DNA of 64,000 nucleotides from Syntrophobacteraceae bacterium (GTDB lineage Bacteria; Desulfobacterota; Syntrophobacteria; Syntrophobacterales; Syntrophobacteraceae), in assembly GCA_025453975.1 (NCBI GenBank), contig JALOPI010000009.1:1-64000 (forward strand). Direction: 5' to 3'. This document shows, in pieces, positions 60,635 to 64,000 of the stretch (position 1 is the first letter of the stretch; the number at the start of each line of letters is the position of its first letter). A model generated the notes under the pieces. That model saw only the letters and a program-made list of their open reading frames with translations, was not told the origin of the DNA and searched no databases. Made by a program: the position numbers and the translations under genes.

Positions 60635-61297
60635 ATGAATCATCCCGTCTGCGATCCCATCGACCGCCGATTCAAGGCTCCGCCCAGAAAGCCCTTCCAG
60701 GTGCTCGCTTTCGACTGCGACGGAGTGCTGTTCGACTCGCGTGATGCCAATACACGCTTTTACAGTCATATTCTGGAGAGGATCGGCCGTCCTCCCGTTC
60801 GGTCGGATCAGCAGGGATTCATCCACATGCATCCCGTTCGGCAGTCCCTCAGATACCTTCTGCCGGAGGAGGAGGATTTCCAGAAAGCATGGGATTACAC
60901 CCAGACCATCGACTTCAAGGCATTCAACAGGTACCTGACGCCCGAGCCCGGTCTGGTGGACTTCCTCGAATCCGTTCAGGATAGCCACCACATTGCCATG
61001 GCGACCAATCGAACCGTTTCCACCCGCGACGTATTGGACCATTTCAATCTGTCGCGGTATTTCGATCTGGTCGTTTCCGCGTCGGACGTTCGTTTCCCGA
61101 AGCCTCATCCCGAATCCATGGAGCGCATCATGGAGACGTTCAAGGTGAAGCCCAGCGAGGTGCTTTACGTCGGAGATTCACAGGTGGATGAAGCCCTGGC
61201 CCTCTCCACGGGCGTCTTCTTCGTGGCTTACAAGAACCCTTCTCTGAAGGCATGCTGTCACATCAGTCATTTCAGCGAGCTTCATTCCATCATCTGA
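60635..61297 (+). CDS. HAD-superfamily phosphatase (phosphoglycolate-phosphatase-like)
   Basis: 220 residues from ATG 60635; the frame is open to 60497 but the added part is not conserved. HAD motif I is DCDGVLFDSRD (nucleophile Asp and acid Asp), motif II is MATNRT, motif III Lys lies in RFPKPHPESM, and motif IV is VLYVGDSQVDE. A helical cap sits between motifs I and II (type I cap). The fold is that of phosphoglycolate or beta-phosphoglucomutase-like phosphatases; the substrate is not predictable. It is cytoplasmic and divergent from nadB (179 bases). Confidence 0.9.
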   Translation: MNHPVCDPIDRRFKAPPRKPFQVLAFDCDGVLFDSRDANTRFYSHILERIGRPPVRSDQQGFIHMHPVRQSLRYLLPEEEDFQKAWDYTQTIDFKAFNRYLTPEPGLVDFLESVQDSHHIAMATNRTVSTRDVLDHFNLSRYFDLVVSASDVRFPKPHPESMERIMETFKVKPSEVLYVGDSQVDEALALSTGVFFVAYKNPSLKACCHISHFSELHSII

Positions 61298-61347
61298 ATG
61301 GTCATGCCGAAGGCCGCCCTGGTCCGCGCGGGCGGGGTTCAACGGGA

Positions 61348-62166
61348 ATGCGTCCATTGGTCTTTCGAGGGTTTCCCCTTTCCACATCCGAGGTCGAATC
61401 TTCGGACCCTTTGAATGGGCTGCTGCTCGTCGGGTGTGATCACGGCGACCCCATGGGACTCGGGCGAGCCCTGGGCCTCCTGCATCGTCTGCAGCCGGAC
61501 GTGGTCCTTCTCGAGCTGAGCCCTTACGCACGCAGTTTCAGGGCCAGGCGGCAGGGCCAGCTCCTGAAAGCCCTGACCCATCGGGTTTCCCATGCGGCCC
61601 GGGCTCTGAGCATGGCTCCGCGCCTGGCACACCGCCACCCGGAGGTGGTGCGCATTCGCAGGCAGATTTGCCTCCCCTATGAATACCGGGCCGCACGGAA
61701 GTATGCCTCGAGCCGGGGCGCCAGGATCGTGCTTTGTGACTCTTCCGCCTTCAGCGGGCGGTGTCTGGCATCCTGGCCCGAAATGCTCTCATGGGAAAAC
61801 CTGCTCTCCATCCTGTCGGGACCCGGACGACGGGATGGCCATGAGGATGGCTACAGCCGGGCTCGCCGGGCCCTTGGTGAGCCCCTGGAGGAGGGAGGGA
61901 TCTGGACGCGCTCCGTGGAGGATCGCTGGGGGCCCTGGTGGGATCGCAGGGAGCGGCATCTGGCCAGGACCGCGTGGACGGCGCTTCACATCCTGCAACC
62001 TCGGTCCCCTCTTTACCTGGGGGGATGGCAGCACCTGCTGCCAGGCCGTCGACGGTCCACCCTGAGAGGTCTGCTTTGCATTCCATCGGGACGGTGCCTG
62101 CTGCTCCCCGATGATTTCAGCTCGAAATCCATCCCGGCCCAAATGTCCGCGGAGCAATCCCGTTGA
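61348..62166 (+). CDS. hypothetical protein with TraB-like N-terminus
   Basis: 272 residues from ATG 61348; an earlier in-frame start overlaps the HAD gene. The segment LLLVGCDHGDPMGLGRAL followed by LQPDVVLLELSPYARSFR recalls the N-terminal part of TraB/PrgY-type proteins, but their other motifs are not evident. The middle and end are Arg/Trp-rich with no membrane helix or signal. It lies 50 bases after the HAD gene on the same strand. Family uncertain; probably a lineage-specific protein. Confidence 0.6.
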   Translation: MRPLVFRGFPLSTSEVESSDPLNGLLLVGCDHGDPMGLGRALGLLHRLQPDVVLLELSPYARSFRARRQGQLLKALTHRVSHAARALSMAPRLAHRHPEVVRIRRQICLPYEYRAARKYASSRGARIVLCDSSAFSGRCLASWPEMLSWENLLSILSGPGRRDGHEDGYSRARRALGEPLEEGGIWTRSVEDRWGPWWDRRERHLARTAWTALHILQPRSPLYLGGWQHLLPGRRRSTLRGLLCIPSGRCLLLPDDFSSKSIPAQMSAEQSR

Positions 62167-62221
62167 TTGCCGTGCCGATTTGTGATATCGGTTCCTTGAA
62201 AGTCGATCTGCCAGTACCCTT

Positions 62222-62483
62222 GGTCGCGCTAGGCGGGGAGTTAGCGGTGCCCTGTCGCCCGAAATCCGCTCAGCGGGGCTGAATTCCCCTGGAAGGGCTC
62301 GCTTCAGGTCGGCTGTTTCTAATTCCGGTGCTCATTGGACACCGCGCAACAGGCGAGTACGAACCCCGTCAGGTCCGGAAGGAAGCAGCGGTAAGTATCA
62401 ACGGCTGTGTCGTGGTTTACTCTGATCGAGTGTCGGAAGGTGGGCAGCATGATCCTGTTCGGTTCGACCCGGGGTGCGCGGCC
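62222..62483 (+). ncRNA. ffs: signal recognition particle RNA, bacterial large type
   Basis: The conserved SRP apical region GTCAGGTCCGGAAGGAAGCA is at 62368-62387. Upstream, the Alu-domain block of large bacterial SRP RNAs is present: CTAGGCGGGGAGTTAGCGGT, CCCTGT, ATCCGCTCAGCGGGGCTGAA, TTCCCC (62229-62290), and CGCAAC precedes the apical helix. The 5' GGTCGCGC (62222-62229) pairs with 3' GCGCGGCC (62476-62483), closing the molecule at about 262 nt. It scaffolds Ffh for co-translational membrane targeting. The Alu domain marks the large type rather than the 4.5S form. Ends are approximate. Confidence 0.92.
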
Positions 62484-62806
62484 AAGGACTCTCCCACGGC
62501 ATCCGCCATCGGTCTTGGTTCCATCGAGCATCCCTCGCGTACCATGTTTCACTCCTTTCCATCCTTGTGTTCCATTCACGGTGCAGGTGAGTCGTCACGA
62601 ATTCCTGAATGGAGGGCAGGTCTTCCCTTGCCCTGTCATGGTGCAGGTCCAGCGCCACGCCGGGATGTGCCTTGGACCGCGGAGCGTTTAAGATTTGCGC
62701 TTTTCAGCCAGTTGAGTAAGAATACCGGCGGCTTTAGGCGAAGGCGCCTGCCCGTTGCCTCGGGTCTGTGCCATCCCCTGCGTCGGAGAATCATTGGGAG
62801 CCACGG
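62484..62806. other. intergenic region between SRP RNA and phoB
   Basis: 323 bases. No gene or clear terminator is seen. TTGCGC at about 62695 with TAAGAA 16 bases on is a weak promoter candidate for phoB; no direct repeats like a Pho box were found. Confidence 0.35.
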
Positions 62807-63490
62807 ATGAGCAAGATGAAAATTGTCATCGTGGAAGACGATACGGATATTCTTCAGCTGCTCGCCTACAATATGCAGGCCTCAGGGTTCGAAGTGATCA
62901 CCTCGCGGGATGGATTCGAGGGTCTCGGGCTGGTGCGTCAGAATCTGCCCGATCTAGTTCTCCTGGACCTGATGCTGCCCGGATTGGACGGCTTCGACGT
63001 GTGCAAGGAGCTCAAGAGGAATCCCGAGACCCAGAATATCCCCATCCTCATGCTGACTGCCCGGGGTGAGGAAGTGGACCGGATTGTCGGGCTCGAGCTG
63101 GGCGCCGACGATTATGTCGTCAAGCCGTTCAGCCCCAGGGAGCTGATTCTGAGGATCCGGGCTATTTTGAGGAGATCGGCCTCCGACGGTGGAGCCGAGA
63201 GCATCTGGCAGCATGAAGGGCTTCGGGTCGATCTCGAGGGGCACAAGGCCAGCCTGCATGGCGAAGAGATGCCCCTGACGGCCACGGAGTTCAAGCTGCT
63301 GGTGGAGCTGATCAAGAGCCGAGGCAAGGTTCAGACACGGGATCAGCTGCTGGACAAGGTTTGGGGCTATCACTTCGAGGGATACGCTCGAACCGTGGAC
63401 ACTCACGTGCGGCGCCTGCGCCAGAAGCTCGGCGACTATGCCGACTGGGTCGAAACCATCCGTGGAGTGGGATACCGATTCAAGGTTTAG
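62807..63490 (+). CDS. phoB: OmpR/PhoB-family response regulator
   Basis: 227 residues from ATG 62807, seven bases after GGGAG. The receiver has acidic Glu10/Asp11 (VIVEDD), acceptor Asp54 in LVLLDLMLPGLDGFDV, and Lys in DYVVKPFSPREL. The winged-helix domain shows LTATEFKLLVELIKSRGKVQTRDQLLDKVWGY, RTVDTHVRRLRQKLG and the terminal IRGVGYRFKV, typical of PhoB. With the kinase gene four bases downstream it forms a PhoB-PhoR type pair, likely controlling phosphate starvation genes; the exact stimulus is assumed from family. Confidence 0.93.
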   Translation: MSKMKIVIVEDDTDILQLLAYNMQASGFEVITSRDGFEGLGLVRQNLPDLVLLDLMLPGLDGFDVCKELKRNPETQNIPILMLTARGEEVDRIVGLELGADDYVVKPFSPRELILRIRAILRRSASDGGAESIWQHEGLRVDLEGHKASLHGEEMPLTATEFKLLVELIKSRGKVQTRDQLLDKVWGYHFEGYARTVDTHVRRLRQKLGDYADWVETIRGVGYRFKV

Positions 63491-63494
63491 GACC

Positions 63495-64000
63495 ATGTTC
63501 AAGCAATCCAGCCTGAGTCTGCGTCTGCTGGGAATCCTGTGGGGCATCCTCGTCCTGTCGCTGGTCTGGCCCTGCTGGCGGATGCACACCGATGTCCACG
63601 ATCAGATTGTCAGGGATGCCCAGGCGGGGGCCGTGAGCGATCTGAATCTCGTCCAGTGGCTTCTGAAAAGGCACGAGCTTTTCAGCGGCCTCCCGCAGGT
63701 GCAGACGTGGATCACGGGGATATCCGAATCCCGTGGTTTCAGAATCACCTACCTGGACGATCGGGGAAAGGTCCTCGCGGATTCCCAGTTTTCCCTCGAA
63801 GAGATCTCCCAGCTCGGGGAGTTCGGCACCCGACCCGAAATCCTCCAGGCCAGAAAGGGCGAGACGGGAATCACACTGCGCCTGAGCACCCTGACCCAGC
63901 GGGAGCATATCTTCGTGGCCAGGCAATTTGAGGGCCACGGTGCTCTTCCCTCGGGCATTCTCCGATTGGCCGTACCCTTCTGGCAAACCAACCGTGCCCT
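63495..64000 (+). CDS. phoR: PhoR-like sensor histidine kinase, 5' part
   Basis: Starts at ATG 63495, four bases after the phoB stop, and runs off the window end; 168 residues are visible. A membrane helix near residues 9-26 is followed by an extracytoplasmic sensor segment (DVHDQIVRDAQAGAVSDLNL, RITYLDDRGKVLADSQFSLE, GETGITLRLSTLTQREHIFV), the layout of PhoR-like kinases with an extracellular sCache/PAS-like domain. HAMP, HisKA and HATPase parts lie outside the window. Pairing with phoB is clear from spacing. Confidence 0.85.
   Translation, partial: MFKQSSLSLRLLGILWGILVLSLVWPCWRMHTDVHDQIVRDAQAGAVSDLNLVQWLLKRHELFSGLPQVQTWITGISESRGFRITYLDDRGKVLADSQFSLEEISQLGEFGTRPEILQARKGETGITLRLSTLTQREHIFVARQFEGHGALPSGILRLAVPFWQTNRA

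Overview
The window is GC-rich, densely coded DNA from a Gram-negative, sulfate-reducing deltaproteobacterium (Desulfobacterota, probably close to the Syntrophobacteria). The strongest indicator is a complete qrcABCD cluster, encoding the cytochrome c3:menaquinone oxidoreductase of sulfate reducers. A TauE/SafE-DUF4881-small membrane protein-UspA cluster of the kind I recall from Desulfovibrio, many PAS/Cache histidine kinases and a large SRP RNA fit this placement. No tRNA, rRNA, insertion sequence, phage or CRISPR was seen.

Layout. 1-1.2 kb: end of a DUF1445 (D-glutamate cyclase-like) gene and pxpA (5-oxoproline metabolism). 1.3-6 kb: hybrid sensor kinase, J-domain protein and an unknown two-gene membrane operon. 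6.2-8.8 kb: DUF4881 lipoprotein, a broken TauE/SafE sulfite-exporter gene, its small membrane partner and UspA. 9-21 kb: a signalling block with a lone receiver protein, a Cache-PAS kinase divergent from an NtrC-type regulator, a PhnD-like binding protein and a two-CW sensor kinase in the same operon, then gspA/gspB (type II secretion assembly) and another PAS kinase.

21-34 kb is the most unusual part. A two-partner secretion pair (hemagglutinin-type exoprotein plus FhaC/ShlB transporter) converges on a four-gene operon: a SulP transporter with STAS and cyclic-nucleotide-binding domains, a TPR-CHAT caspase-like protein with an export signal, a CHASE2 class III nucleotidyl cyclase and a DUF928 protein. 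It resembles gene sets I recall from cyanobacteria. It can be read as a circuit in which an extracellular cue makes a cyclic nucleotide that gates an anion transporter, next to an exported protease and a large adhesin. A separate secreted Ig-like protein follows at 34.3-36.6 kb.

36.9-47.2 kb is housekeeping: alaS, recA, thpR, cinA, glnS and radA, all on the minus strand, plus an overlooked 55-residue membrane protein. 47.4-51.2 kb: membrane protein, class I amidotransferase, cheW, nitrilase-family and EEP-family hydrolases. 51.7-58.6 kb: qrcABCD with a strong terminator, then two unknown membrane proteins. 58.8-64 kb: nadB, a HAD phosphatase, an unknown protein, the large SRP RNA, phoB and the start of a phoR-like kinase that runs off the end.
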